Positions 1-8,853 of a stretch of DNA of 64,000 bases are shown piece after piece. A model generated the notes under the pieces. The model was given only the letters and a program-made list of their open reading frames with translations, ran no database searches and was not told the origin of the DNA. Source of the stretch: Alphaproteobacteria bacterium (GTDB lineage: Bacteria > Pseudomonadota > Alphaproteobacteria > Caulobacterales > Parvularculaceae); NCBI GenBank assembly GCA_016125455.1, contig WGLS01000005.1, positions 186,001-250,000 on the forward strand, written 5' to 3'. The position numbers and the translations under genes were made by a program. Every line of letters starts with the position of its first letter. Positions within the stretch are counted from its first letter, which is position 1.

Positions 1-1
1 T

Positions 2-364
2 CGCCTGTCCGGCGGCCAGCGGCAGCGCATCGCCATCGCCCGCGTCTTCCTGAAGGACGCACCAATTCTCGTGCTCGACGAAGCCACGTCCGCGCTCGAT
101 TCCGAAGTCGAGCAGGCGATCCAGGAAAACCTCTTCGAGTTGATGCGGGGCAAGACCGTTATCGCCATCGCGCACCGCCTATCGACAATCGCCGCGCTTG
201 ATCGCCTCATCGTGCTCGACAAGGGCGCGGTCATCGAAGAAGGCCGCCACGATCATCTCGTCGCCGCGGGGGGCGTATATGCCGACCTATGGAAGCGTCA
301 GTCCGGCGGCTTCCTGTCGGCGGCGGCGGACGAAAGCGCGCGCGGACAGTCGGCAGCCGAATAG
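2..364 (+). CDS. ABC exporter ATPase, C-terminal end (partial)
   Basis: This is the 3' end of an ABC-transporter gene whose start lies before the window. Reading from base 2, the first codons give the ABC signature [13 protein letters not shown]. Walker B with the D-loop ([10 protein letters not shown]) and the H-loop (AIAHRLSTI) follow. About 30 residues of hydrophilic tail come before the TAG stop at 362-364. The signature and the short tail suit a fused membrane/ATPase exporter of the MsbA or lipid/peptide exporter type. The substrate cannot be told because the membrane domain is outside the window. recJ follows on the same strand after about 70 bp. Confidence 0.9.
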   Translation, partial: RLSGGQRQRIAIARVFLKDAPILVLDEATSALDSEVEQAIQENLFELMRGKTVIAIAHRLSTIAALDRLIVLDKGAVIEEGRHDHLVAAGGVYADLWKRQSGGFLSAAADESARGQSAAE

Positions 365-434
365 CCTGCCGGTTTTCCACACCCCTCGGTCCGCGGCGTC
401 GCAATCGGCGGGCGACTCTGCAATTGTCGCGGCG

Positions 435-2279
435 ATGGAACAGGCAGGCGCCCTCGCGACCCAAACTCCAATAGCCGCCGGCGACGAGGCGGACGCCGCC
501 TATTGCGTCGATGATGCGCCCGCCGGGGCGACGGCTTCCGGCGCTCGATGGATTCGAAACCCCTTCGACGCATCCGCGGCTGTTGAGATTTCCCGACGCA
601 CCGATGCGTCTCGCCTGTTGGCGCGGATCCTCGCGACCCGTGGCGTTGCGCCGGAAGAGGCGTCAGCGTTCCTGAACCCCAGCCTGCGAAATTCCTTGCC
701 GGACCCTTTTGTCCTCAAAGGCATGGAGACTGCCGCCGCCCGAATCACGTCGGCGATCCTGAACGACGAGACCGTCGGCGTGTTCGGCGACTACGACGTA
801 GACGGCACGACGGCGACCGCCATCCTGAAGACCTATTTCGACGCGGTCGGCGCATCGCTCGTCGCGCATCTGCCGGATCGGATGACCGAGGGCTACGGGC
901 CGAGCGCCGCGGCCTTCGCGGCCCTGAAAGAGCGCGGCGCCGGGCTTGCCGTGACGGTAGACTGCGGCGCGTCGGCGGATGCCGCCGTTGACGCAGCCGT
1001 TGCGATCGGGCTCGACGTGATTGTCGTCGACCATCATCAGGTATCGGGCGTTGGTCCGGCAAGGGCGCTCGCCGTGGTTAATCCGCATCGTGACGATGAC
1101 CGGTCCGGCCTGACCAATCTTTCCGCCGCCGGACTGGCGTTCCTGCTTGTCGTCGCGGTCAATCGCGAGCTGCGCGCGGTCGGCAGGTTTGACGCCTCTC
1201 GCGAACCCGATCTTCGCGGCCTGCTTGATCTCGCTGGGCTCGGGCTTGTCTGCGACGTGATGCCGATGACCGGTGTCGCGCGGACTATTGTTTCCCAGGG
1301 ACTGAAAGTTCTCTCCGCGCGCGAGGCGGGCCCTGCGAACAGGGGGCTGCTGGCGCTCGCGGACGCCTGCGGCGCGAAGGCGCCCTATGGCGCGTATGCA
1401 TTCGGGTTCCAGCTCGGCCCCCGCATCAATGCTGCAGGGCGCATCGGCCATCCGGATATCGCTTTCAAGCTGCTGACCACGCCGGACCCGGCGGCGCGCA
1501 GGTCGCTGGCCGAACGCCTTCACGCACTGAACGCCGCGCGGCAGGACATTGAAGCCGACGTTCAGGCGGAGGCGGTGGCGGCGATCGAACGCAGTCGGCT
1601 TGATCGCGAGGCAGTCATTGTCGTTGCCGGCGAGGGCTGGCATCCGGGCGTCGTCGGGATTGTGGCTGGCCGTCTGAAGGATCGCTATGGCAAGCCTGTT
1701 GTCGTGATCGGCCTCGATGAGAAGGGCATTGGCAAAGGGTCCGGTCGCTCTGTCGAAGGCGTCGATCTTGGCGCCGCGGTGCGCCGAGCAATGGAAAATG
1801 GCGTGCTGATCGCTGGGGGCGGCCATGCCATGGCCGCCGGATTGACGGTGCATCAGGCGTCTATCCAGTCGTTTACGGACGATCTTGCTTCGACGCTTGC
1901 GGCGGATGTGGCCCGAGCGCTGCGCAACCGCGCCCTTCGACATGACGGACCGGCGGCGTTGTCGTCCGTGTCCCGAGGGACGGTTGAAGACCTGGCGCGG
2001 GCGGGGCCGTTCGGACCAGGCAACCCGGAGCCGAAATTTGTTTTCCCTGAGGTTGCGCCGATTGACGTGCGGCCGGTCGGCGCGGCGCACCTTGCCATGA
2101 CGCTTTGCGATGCGACCGGCGCCTGCGTGCGCGCAATTGCCTTCCGCGCCATCGGCCAACCGCTCGGTGACGTCCTGTCGTCGTCGGGCAGGGTTCACGT
2201 GCTTGGCCGGATCAAGGCGGACGACTGGCGCGGGCCTGCTGCTGCGCAAATCGATGTCGTCGACGCCGCCCGCTGCTAA
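435..2279 (+). CDS. recJ: Single-stranded-DNA-specific 5'-3' exonuclease RecJ
   Basis: RecJ degrades single-stranded DNA 5' to 3' in recombination repair, mismatch repair and stalled-fork processing. From the ATG at 435 the protein is 614 aa, a normal RecJ length. The DHH phosphoesterase motifs are clear: GDYDVDG at about residues 118-124, DCGAS at 176-180 and VVDHHQ at 197-202. The DHHA1 part contains GEGWHPGVVGIVAGRL (about 399-414) and GGGHAMAAG (461-469). The reading frame is open upstream to 198, but that part overlaps the ABC gene and has no RecJ similarity, so 435 is preferred. No strong Shine-Dalgarno is visible. Confidence 0.93.
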   Translation: MEQAGALATQTPIAAGDEADAAYCVDDAPAGATASGARWIRNPFDASAAVEISRRTDASRLLARILATRGVAPEEASAFLNPSLRNSLPDPFVLKGMETAAARITSAILNDETVGVFGDYDVDGTTATAILKTYFDAVGASLVAHLPDRMTEGYGPSAAAFAALKERGAGLAVTVDCGASADAAVDAAVAIGLDVIVVDHHQVSGVGPARALAVVNPHRDDDRSGLTNLSAAGLAFLLVVAVNRELRAVGRFDASREPDLRGLLDLAGLGLVCDVMPMTGVARTIVSQGLKVLSAREAGPANRGLLALADACGAKAPYGAYAFGFQLGPRINAAGRIGHPDIAFKLLTTPDPAARRSLAERLHALNAARQDIEADVQAEAVAAIERSRLDREAVIVVAGEGWHPGVVGIVAGRLKDRYGKPVVVIGLDEKGIGKGSGRSVEGVDLGAAVRRAMENGVLIAGGGHAMAAGLTVHQASIQSFTDDLASTLAADVARALRNRALRHDGPAALSSVSRGTVEDLARAGPFGPGNPEPKFVFPEVAPIDVRPVGAAHLAMTLCDATGACVRAIAFRAIGQPLGDVLSSSGRVHVLGRIKADDWRGPAAAQIDVVDAARC

Positions 2280-2369
2280 TCGCGCCGCGAGGCGTCCGCA
2301 CGAAGTCTGCCGCCGAAAATTGGCTTGCGTGGCGGGAGGCGTTTCGACTATACGCCTCACCTTCGGCGT

Positions 2370-2444
2370 GGGCCCTTCGTCTATCGGTTAGGACGCCAGG
2401 TTTTCAACCTGGAAAGAGGGGTTCGATTCCCCTAGGGCCTGCCA
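2370..2444 (+). tRNA. tRNA-Glu (anticodon TTC)
   Basis: A complete cloverleaf can be drawn. The acceptor stem GGGCCCT pairs with AGGGCCT, with one G-U at the end. The anticodon stem is CCAGG/CCTGG around loop TTTTCAA with anticodon TTC at 2403-2405. The T arm contains GGTTCGATTCC. A G discriminator and an encoded CCA complete the gene at 2442-2444. It stands alone about 90 bp after recJ. Confidence 0.96.
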
Positions 2445-2654
2445 ACGCCGAACGCCCGACACGCCGGCTTCCTGACAATTTTCGTTGTGCGCGCTCGACG
2501 TTATTCGGTCGTCTTCGAATTGCGCATAGCCGCTCGCCTTGACGCGTCGCCGCCTGCAACCGGCGCGCGAGGAACGCGCGCGTTGCCGCTCCGGCCTTGC
2601 AAAGGAAGTCGCAATAAACCTCACGATCCGCCGCCTGGGCCTACTTTCTATCAG

Positions 2655-2683
2655 TTGATTTCGCCCTCGGATTTCGGTCTATT
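2655..2683 (+). promoter_or_regulatory. Possible sigma70 promoter for the YbjN gene
   Basis: TTGATT (2655-2660) and TCTATT (2678-2683) are separated by 17 bp, 36 bp before the YbjN start codon. The stretch is AT-rich compared with its surroundings. The match to the consensus is only partial. Confidence 0.35.
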
Positions 2684-2718
2684 TACCAATTGGGGCTGAA
2701 GGTCAGCGAGGGGTTAAC

Positions 2719-3180
2719 ATGCGTTGCAGGTTTTTGATTTCGGTAATCGCTGGCGTTTCACTTGGCCTTTCTATGGCCGTGTCGCCAGCGGCGGCGTCTG
2801 GCCTGTCGAAAAACGACATTGCGGCGGCGCTGCGCAGCGAAGGCTACGCCGTTCAGGACGTGCAGCCGAAGATGATCGCCGTCACGGTCGGCGAACACGT
2901 CATCTTCGTTGGCCTTGATGGCGCCGATGCGGACGTGTCCTACATCACCTATCTTTCCGACGTGGATTTCGGCCTCGGCGGACATTCGTTCATGAGCAAG
3001 TTCAACAGCGAAGTTAAGTTCGGGCGCGCCTACATCGATCGCGATGGCGATGTTGCGCTGCAAATGGACCGAAATTCTTCAGGCGGCGTGTCGATTGACA
3101 ACGTGGCGTCAGACTTCGACGTGTTTTTGCTTTTGATATCGAAATTCCTCTCCGACTATCAGGCTCAGGGCTCGGTCTAA
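2719..3180 (+). CDS. Secreted YbjN-domain protein
   Basis: This 153-aa protein has an N-terminal signal peptide (hydrophobic core at about residues 5-22, cleavage near SPAAASG). A YbjN-like domain follows: an N-terminal helix typical of the family (SKNDIAAALRSEGYAVQ) and then alternating strands. YbjN proteins resemble type III secretion chaperones in fold, and their biochemical role is poorly known. The export signal suggests this one is periplasmic. The ATG at 2719 has a good GAGGGG ribosome site 6-7 nt upstream. It sits alone between tRNA-Glu and a cold-shock gene. Confidence 0.75.
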   Translation: MRCRFLISVIAGVSLGLSMAVSPAAASGLSKNDIAAALRSEGYAVQDVQPKMIAVTVGEHVIFVGLDGADADVSYITYLSDVDFGLGGHSFMSKFNSEVKFGRAYIDRDGDVALQMDRNSSGGVSIDNVASDFDVFLLLISKFLSDYQAQGSV

Positions 3181-3456
3181 GCCGCGTGCGCCACCGTTTC
3201 GGGCCGGCCGCTCGAACATTGAATTGAGGGAAATTGGCCTTCGCACTCCACCATATAGGGAAAAAAGTGCTGTCAGGCGGGGAAAATCGTGCATTAATTG
3301 CGGTTGAAGAAGCGCCGGCAGGGGATACGGGCCGACTCGCCAGGGCTCGCGGCTGCGGGTCCAACACCCCCTGAAGGCTCGCGCCGACAAAAAATTGTAA
3401 TCGACCAAAGTGTCGGCGGCGCGGAACGAGAGAGGATATCTGGGGGTGACGCGCTG

Positions 3457-4017
3457 ATGGCGAACTATACCGACGAAGAGGCCGAGGACCGTCAGGCCGG
3501 CAGCGCGCACGCCAGTCAGAGCGACGAGCAAAGCTTTACAATCAAGGGCGTGATCAAATGGTTCGACCCAACCAAGGGGTACGGATTCATTATCCCCGAC
3601 GATGACGGCGACGACATCTTGATCCATTCGACGTGCCTGAAACAGGCGGGGCGGTCGACGGCCCGCGAAGGCGCAACCATTGAGTGCGAAGTCGTCCGTC
3701 GCACAAAAGGGCTACAGGCGCTTCGAATCATCGAAATCGACGACAGCACGGCCACGCCCATCACCCCGGTCGAGCCTGAGATGTCCCAGACGCCGGCCGG
3801 CGATTTTACCCGCGTTGAGGTCAAATGGTTCAATCGGGCCAAGGGATTCGGGTTTCTGACCCGCGGGGAGGGTACGGAGGATATCTTCGTGCACATGGAA
3901 ACCCTGCGACGTTGCGGCATGGGCGAACTGGTGCAGGGCCAGCGCGTGCAGGCGTCATTCGGGCAGGGGTCGAAGGGCCTTGCGGCGGTGGAAGTGCGCC
4001 CGGACCGGGACAACTGA
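3457..4017 (+). CDS. Double cold-shock-domain protein
   Basis: This 186-aa protein carries two cold-shock (OB-fold) domains, the arrangement common in Alphaproteobacteria. Domain 1 (about 27-90) has the RNA-binding motifs [15 protein letters not shown] and DDILIH. Domain 2 (about 118-183) has [15 protein letters not shown] and [10 protein letters not shown]. It probably binds single-stranded RNA or DNA as an RNA chaperone. The ATG at 3457 follows TGGGGGTGA and gives the acidic, polar leader usual in this family. The frame is open back to 3298, but the added residues look non-coding. The 276-bp region upstream could hold a long 5' leader as in other cold-shock genes; that is inference. Confidence 0.9.
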   Translation: MANYTDEEAEDRQAGSAHASQSDEQSFTIKGVIKWFDPTKGYGFIIPDDDGDDILIHSTCLKQAGRSTAREGATIECEVVRRTKGLQALRIIEIDDSTATPITPVEPEMSQTPAGDFTRVEVKWFNRAKGFGFLTRGEGTEDIFVHMETLRRCGMGELVQGQRVQASFGQGSKGLAAVEVRPDRDN

Positions 4018-4178
4018 CGCATAGGGCTCCCGCCCGGCGTCGCCTGTTGCGACGTCGTCCTGGGGTCGCTGAGACAATTCGATTCGCTCGGAATTTCAGC
4101 GCGTCGACCGACGGGATCGTCCCGCGCCGCGCTTTACAACCGCGCAGGCATTCTCCATTACCACGGCTCGGCGAACGG

Positions 4179-4255
<77 letters not shown>

Positions 4256-4307
4256 GCCGTCCGGACACAAGGTATTAAGGCCGCGCAATGCATGAGGCGA
4301 GATCGGG

Positions 4308-4613
4308 ATGCTTGCGATAATTTACCAGCCAGCCAAGACCGCGATGCAGTCGGGCCGGGCGAAAACAAAACGCTGGGTGCTCGAGTTCGAGGCGGATAGC
4401 GCGCGTCGGATTGATCCACTCATGGGCTGGACCAGTTCCTCCGACACCAAGGGCCAGGTCCATATCCAATTCGATACCCGCGAAGCGGCGGTGGCCTACG
4501 CTGAGCGCAATAACATTCCGTATCAGGTCGTTACCGCGAACGCCCGCCGGCCCGCGGCCAAGGCGTATGCTGATAATTTCGCGTTTCGCCGCCGCCAGCC
4601 CTGGACCCATTGA
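4308..4613 (+). CDS. NDUFS4-like complex I accessory subunit (ETC complex I subunit domain)
   Basis: This 101-aa protein matches the 'ETC complex I subunit conserved region' family, the bacterial counterpart of mitochondrial NDUFS4 (18 kDa). Diagnostic stretches are ARIYQP-like LAIIYQPAKTAMQ at the start, WVLEFE, MGWTSSSDTKGQVHIQF and YAERNNIPYQV. In alphaproteobacteria the subunit associates with the peripheral arm of NADH:quinone oxidoreductase. The gene is placed between tRNA-Pro and tRNA-Arg, far from any nuo operon in this window. The ATG at 4308 has a GAGG about 10 nt upstream. Confidence 0.88.
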   Translation: MLAIIYQPAKTAMQSGRAKTKRWVLEFEADSARRIDPLMGWTSSSDTKGQVHIQFDTREAAVAYAERNNIPYQVVTANARRPAAKAYADNFAFRRRQPWTH

Positions 4614-4654
4614 ACGCGCAGTCGCGATGCGCGCTCGCGAGCGCGATGCGTTCT

Positions 4655-4731
4655 GGCCCCGTAGCTCAACCGGATAGAGCACTCGCCTTCTAAGCGAATG
4701 GTTGCAGGTTCGAGTCCTGCCGGGGCCGCCA
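4655..4731 (+). tRNA. tRNA-Arg (anticodon TCT)
   Basis: Complete cloverleaf with acceptor GGCCCCG/CGGGGCC. The anticodon loop is CTTCTAA with TCT at 4689-4691. The T arm is GCAGGTTCGAGTCCTGC, the discriminator is G, and CCA is encoded at 4729-4731. The outermost anticodon-stem pair is a C-A mismatch, while the other four pairs are canonical. Confidence 0.95.
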
Positions 4732-4820
4732 TTCACGCCGAACTTGTCCGTCCGACTGCGCGAAAGCGCCTGTCCTCATGGCCGACCCGCACGGCGTGAA
4801 CGCTGGACCTGCGCGATGGT

Positions 4821-5168
4821 CTAGTTCAGGGGCGGCAATTCTTCGGCCTGTACCTCGCCGCTCGGGGCCGCAAGTTCCAGGGCGATCGCCAACAGCCGGT
4901 CACCAGGTTGAATCGTCGCCTCGACCTTGTTGTAGCCGACCCTTGCAATCGTGATGGCGCGCGGTCCGTTGTGCTCGATGACGCACGGCGTTTCGCATTC
5001 GCCAAAGCCCTCAATGCGGACAAGCGCGCCGGGCGGCGTGGTTTCGATGCGCGTCAAGCCAGACCCGTCGGCGCCCGTCGTCGCGCAGCCAGCGATGCTT
5101 GCAAGCGCGATCGTCGCTGCAGCGAGGGTCAGCGACGGCCGCCACATTCCTGAAACGTTACGGCGCAT
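4821..5168 (-). CDS. PEGA-domain lipoprotein
   Basis: This 115-aa protein has a lipoprotein signal: a basic start MRRN, a hydrophobic core, and lipobox SIAGC with the lipidated Cys at residue 28. A single PEGA domain follows, seen as IETTPPGALVRIEGFGECETPC and then the typical strand pattern ending in EATIQPGDRLLAIALEL. PEGA domains are beta-sandwich modules on cell-surface proteins. The specific role here is unknown. It lies 14 bp past the stop of metC on the same strand, so it is downstream of that operon in position only: its start at 5168 precedes it in the minus-strand direction of transcription from 5183. Confidence 0.8.
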   Translation of the reverse strand: MRRNVSGMWRPSLTLAAATIALASIAGCATTGADGSGLTRIETTPPGALVRIEGFGECETPCVIEHNGPRAITIARVGYNKVEATIQPGDRLLAIALELAAPSGEVQAEELPPLN

Positions 5169-5182
5169 TTAGGAATTCCTCT

Positions 5183-6355
5183 TTATACGTCGCGTCCTGC
5201 CCGGGCCAGCGCCATGGCTTCAAACGCGCGTTCCAGATCCATCACGAGATCTTCGACATCTTCAAGGCCTGCATGAAACCTTAGAGTAGGCCCATCTTCT
5301 TTCCAGTCGGTTGCACTACGATTGGCGTCGGGGTCGACATGGATGCAGAGGCTTTCATACCCGCCCCAGGAAAATCCCATGCCGAAATGCCGGAGGGCGT
5401 TGAAGAACGCCTTGAGCGCCGCGACCGGCGTCGGCTTCAGCACGACGCCGAACAGCCCGCTCGACCCGGAGAAATCGCGTTTCCAGACTGCGTGGCCGGG
5501 CGTCGATTTCAGCGACGGATGCAGCACGCGCGCAACTTCCGGCCGTTTGCCAAGCCATTTTGCAAGCTTCAGCGCCGTCTGTTCGTGCGTCGGCATGCGG
5601 ACGTGTAAGGTGCGCATGCCTCGCAGAACAAGGCTGGCGTCGTCTGCGGACACGTTCGCGCCCAGCTGAAGCAGGGAATGAAAAATCGCCTGCGCCGATT
5701 TTTCGTCCGCGCTGCTGATCGAGCCGACGAGACAATCGGAATGGCCGCACAGGTATTTTGTGCAGGCCTGTACGCTGACGTCGGCGCCGAGGGTGAGCGG
5801 CTGGAAGTAAACGCCAGCGGACCATGTATTGTCGACGATCACACGTGCGCCAATGCCTCTTGCGGCGGCGACTATCGCCGGCAGGTCCTGCGTCTCGAAT
5901 GTCAGGGAGCTTGGGCTCTCGACGACGATGGCTTTGGTTCTTGGCGTGAAAAGGTCGGCGATGCCTTCGCCGATAACCGGATCGTAGAATATCGGATTGA
6001 CGCCAAAGCGGCGCAGGAACCTGTCCGCGAACTTGCGCGTCGGATCGTAGACGCCGTCGGTTATAAGAATGTCGTCGCCCGCTTCGACAAAGGCGAGCAT
6101 CGCCGCAATGACGGCCTGCAGGCCGGAAGGAGCGAGGCGTGTCTCGAATGCGTGCTCCAGCACGCTGATCGCCTCTTCAAGCGCACGGTGCGTAGATGTG
6201 CCGAGACGGCCATAGGCGATCCGCCGCTTGCCCTCGAGAAAATCGTCATAGGTCGGAAAAAGCACTGTCGAGGCGCGCTCGACCGGCGGATTGACGGGAT
6301 GGCTCGGGCGCGCGTGCGGTCGGCCTGCCGAAATCAGCTTTGTCCGGGTCTTCAT
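5183..6355 (-). CDS. metC: Cystathionine beta-lyase (PLP enzyme)
   Basis: From the ATG at 6355 this is a 390-aa Cys/Met-metabolism PLP enzyme. PLP-binding marks are VDNTWSAG (Asp at about 175), the Schiff-base lysine in QACTKYLCGHSD (about K200), and YGRLGTSTHRALEE near the start. The motif set fits cystathionine beta-lyase of the alphaproteobacterial MetC type, which cleaves cystathionine to homocysteine, pyruvate and ammonia. The frame is open upstream to 6604, but that part overlaps the acetyltransferase gene and shows no family similarity. It is the last gene of the cfa-cysK-sseA-GNAT run, 43 bp after the previous stop. Confidence 0.92.
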   Translation of the reverse strand: MKTRTKLISAGRPHARPSHPVNPPVERASTVLFPTYDDFLEGKRRIAYGRLGTSTHRALEEAISVLEHAFETRLAPSGLQAVIAAMLAFVEAGDDILITDGVYDPTRKFADRFLRRFGVNPIFYDPVIGEGIADLFTPRTKAIVVESPSSLTFETQDLPAIVAAARGIGARVIVDNTWSAGVYFQPLTLGADVSVQACTKYLCGHSDCLVGSISSADEKSAQAIFHSLLQLGANVSADDASLVLRGMRTLHVRMPTHEQTALKLAKWLGKRPEVARVLHPSLKSTPGHAVWKRDFSGSSGLFGVVLKPTPVAALKAFFNALRHFGMGFSWGGYESLCIHVDPDANRSATDWKEDGPTLRFHAGLEDVEDLVMDLERAFEAMALARAGRDV

Positions 6356-6398
6356 GATGTGGGCCGCCGTGGTCTCATGGAGGGTCGATCTTTCCGCG

Positions 6399-6920
6399 TC
6401 AGTCGGCCAACAGCTCAACTTCGCCGGTGCGCACGTCAAACGGCTCGAAACCGAACCGCTGATACATCGGCAGCGCAGCTGGGTGATCGAGCGTGCAGGT
6501 TTCCAGCATGACGGATTCCGGCGCAAGGCTCCATGCGAGATCAAGGCAATGGCCCAGGAAAAATCCGCCCCAGCCCTGGCCGATGCGTTCCGGCGCGAGA
6601 CCAAAGAACTTTATCTCGATGTCATTCCGGGAGCGGTTATCGAATTCGCAGAAGCCGCCCGGCGATCCGTCGATGTAAAGGACGTAGATATGGACGTCGT
6701 CATCATGGATGATCGCTTCAATTTCACCATCCGACAGGAGGCGCCGACTGACCCAGTTGTGCGGATCGCCGATCAGTCGATAGAGGTAGCGGTAGAAATG
6801 GGTTGGCGGCCTGACGGCGCGCAACAGGGCGGCGCCCTTCGCCGGCGCCGCCGGCACGGGACGGCGCGGCCGCTGCGATTGCCGAAGGTAGGTTATCGTG
6901 ACTGCTCGTCTTTCGGCCAT
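6399..6920 (-). CDS. GNAT-family N-acetyltransferase
   Basis: A 173-aa acetyltransferase of the GNAT fold. The acetyl-CoA pyrophosphate loop is readable as GLAPERIGQGWGGFFL (variant of Q/RxxGxG/A). The C-terminal part has LETCTLDHPAALPMYQRFGFEPF, the usual end of the fold. The substrate cannot be predicted. The ATG at 6920 lies inside the 3' end of sseA, a 28-bp overlap, so translational coupling is likely. The frame is open further upstream to 7007, but that would lie deep inside sseA. Confidence 0.85.
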   Translation of the reverse strand: MAERRAVTITYLRQSQRPRRPVPAAPAKGAALLRAVRPPTHFYRYLYRLIGDPHNWVSRRLLSDGEIEAIIHDDDVHIYVLYIDGSPGGFCEFDNRSRNDIEIKFFGLAPERIGQGWGGFFLGHCLDLAWSLAPESVMLETCTLDHPAALPMYQRFGFEPFDVRTGEVELLAD

Positions 6921-7807
6921 GGATCGCTGATTCGCAGAAACTGGTTGCCGGCTTGTGTCACAACTGGCCGCTTCCCCGCCGGGTCCGGTGCGCCCCATTC
7001 CGCCCATGACCCGTCATACAGGCGATGGCGGCGATGACCAATCGTCTCAAGGGCGAGAATCACGATGGCCGCCGTAACGCCTGACCCGCAGGTGGCGATT
7101 ACCTCGCCGTCGAGGTCGACCCCGGCCGCCTCAAACGCGGACTTGATATCGTCCGGTGCTTTCAGTCGTCCACCGCCGTCAGTCAGCGCCGTATAAGGAA
7201 CATTGCGCGCGCCCGGCATGGCGCCACCGCGAAGCCCGGGCCGGGGCTCCGGCGTGCGGCCGAGGAAGCGGTCCGCTGGACGTGCATCGACAATACTGGC
7301 GCCGCCGGCCGCGACGGCGGCCTGGACTGTTTTCAGGCCGGCGCTTGCAAGGCGGCGAGGCGGCGCCGCCGCGCGACGATCGTCTCGTGCTTCGCGCGTC
7401 GCTGTCGCCTGGCCTTCCAGGGGCAGGCCGGCGGCGATCCACGCCGGGCGACCGCCGTTCAGCACCCGCACGTTTCGCCAACCGGCATGTCGCAGGGTCC
7501 ACCAGACCCGCGGCGAGGAAAACATTCCGTTATCGTCATAAATGACGACGGAGCAGTCAACTGGCAGGCCGACGGCGCGCGCCCAGTCGGCGACCTGGCC
7601 GGCATCGGGCGCCATGTGCGGCAGGCAAGAGCTGCCGTCGCTGACCTGATTGAGGTCGAAACGGACGGCGCCAGGCAGCTTTGCCGTTGCATCCGGCGAA
7701 CCGCCCGGCGTCAGCGTCCATGTGCCATCCACGAACGTCGCTTCGCCGGCCGACCACATTGCATGCGCTTCGTCCGGTTCAATTACGGGCCCAGGTTCCG
7801 GCGTCAT
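6893..7807 (-). CDS. sseA: 3-mercaptopyruvate / thiosulfate sulfurtransferase
   Basis: A 304-aa tandem-rhodanese protein. The N-terminal rhodanese domain is inactive. The C-terminal one carries the active-site loop CGSGVTA with the persulfide Cys at about residue 240, the sequence expected for mercaptopyruvate sulfurtransferase. Such enzymes move sulfane sulfur to thiol acceptors or cyanide. The start codon at 7807 overlaps the cysK stop in an ATGA arrangement, so the sulfurtransferase and cysteine synthase are made together. VIYDDNGMFSSPRVWWTL is also characteristic. Confidence 0.92.
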   Translation of the reverse strand: MTPEPGPVIEPDEAHAMWSAGEATFVDGTWTLTPGGSPDATAKLPGAVRFDLNQVSDGSSCLPHMAPDAGQVADWARAVGLPVDCSVVIYDDNGMFSSPRVWWTLRHAGWRNVRVLNGGRPAWIAAGLPLEGQATATREARDDRRAAAPPRRLASAGLKTVQAAVAAGGASIVDARPADRFLGRTPEPRPGLRGGAMPGARNVPYTALTDGGGRLKAPDDIKSAFEAAGVDLDGEVIATCGSGVTAAIVILALETIGHRRHRLYDGSWAEWGAPDPAGKRPVVTQAGNQFLRISDPWPKDEQSR

Positions 7808-8853
7808 GACATCCAGGGCGGCGTCGGCAGGTCCTTGGACCGCAGGAATTCAGGATTGAACAGTTTTGACGCGTACCGATGCCCGTAGTCGCACAGCATG
7901 GTGACGATGGTGCGCCCGGGGCCCATTGCCTTCGCGAGCCGAACGGCGCCGGCTATGTTGATCCCTGCTGAACCGCCGAGACAAAGGCCTTCCTCCTCGA
8001 CAAGCTGGAAAATGATCCGGAGCGCTTCCTCGTCAGGGATTCGGAATGCGTCGTCAAAGGCGAGACCTTCAAGGTTCGCCGTGACGCGACCTTGGCCGAT
8101 GCCTTCGGTGATCGAGGATCCTTCGGACTCCAGTTCGCCTGTCTTGACCCAGGAATACAGCTTGGCTCCCATCGGGTCGCTCAGGGCGCAGACGACGCCG
8201 GGATTTCTTTCCTTCAGCGCCATGGTCACGCCCGCCAGCGTGCCGCCCGAGCCCACTGCGCAGGTGAAGGCGTCGACCCGCCCTTCGGTTTGATCCCAGA
8301 TTTCCGGCCCGGTCGACGTTCGGTGCGTTTCCCGGTTCGCCACATTGTCAAACTGATTCGCCCACAGAACGCCGTTCGGTTCGGTCTTCGCAAGCTCGTC
8401 CGCGAGCCGACCGGAGTACCGGACATAATTGTTCGGGTCGGAATAGGGCACGGCGTCGACCTCGATGAGTTCGGCGCCCATGAGGCGGATCGCATCCTTT
8501 TTCTCAACGCTCTGCGTCCGGGGGAAAACGATCTTGACCTTGTAGCCTCTGACCGCGCCGACAAGGGCGAGCCCGATACCCGTGTTCCCTGCCGTTCCCT
8601 CGACGATGACGCCGCCTGGCTGGAGTGCGCCGCGGCGTTCAGCGTCAAGCACGATGCCGAGCGCAGCGCGGTCCTTGACCGACTGACCGGGATTGAGGAA
8701 CTCCGCCTTGCCGAGGATCGTGCAACCTGTTTCCTCGGACACGCGCCGCAGCTTGATCAGCGGCGTGCCGCCAATTCGAGCCAGAACTGTTTCGTCGAAC
8801 CCGACAGGCGGTCGAGATACGGGCGGCGTCTGATTGAATGCAATGCTCGTCAT
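7804..8853 (-). CDS. cysK: Cysteine synthase (O-acetylserine sulfhydrylase family)
   Basis: From the ATG at 8853 this is a 349-aa fold-type II PLP enzyme. It has IGGTPLIKL near residue 27, the PLP lysine in NPGQSVKDRAA (about K60), the substrate loop EGTAGNTGIGLALV, and the phosphate-binding stretch CAVGSGGTLAGV. TAGNTG rather than TSGNTG is a mild variant seen in some cysteine synthase subgroups. It makes cysteine from O-acetylserine and sulfide. It starts in an ATGA overlap with the cfa stop and ends in an ATGA overlap with sseA. Confidence 0.92.
   Translation of the reverse strand: MTSIAFNQTPPVSRPPVGFDETVLARIGGTPLIKLRRVSEETGCTILGKAEFLNPGQSVKDRAALGIVLDAERRGALQPGGVIVEGTAGNTGIGLALVGAVRGYKVKIVFPRTQSVEKKDAIRLMGAELIEVDAVPYSDPNNYVRYSGRLADELAKTEPNGVLWANQFDNVANRETHRTSTGPEIWDQTEGRVDAFTCAVGSGGTLAGVTMALKERNPGVVCALSDPMGAKLYSWVKTGELESEGSSITEGIGQGRVTANLEGLAFDDAFRIPDEEALRIIFQLVEEEGLCLGGSAGINIAGAVRLAKAMGPGRTIVTMLCDYGHRYASKLFNPEFLRSKDLPTPPWMS

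Noticed and set aside
663-2360. 565-codon open frame on the minus strand across recJ
   Set aside because: It mirrors a clear RecJ gene, shows Arg-rich low-information sequence and no recognisable domain. It is a by-product of high GC.
5678-6511. 277-codon plus-strand frame over metC
   Set aside because: Opposite to a well-supported PLP enzyme; composition is that of a shadow frame.
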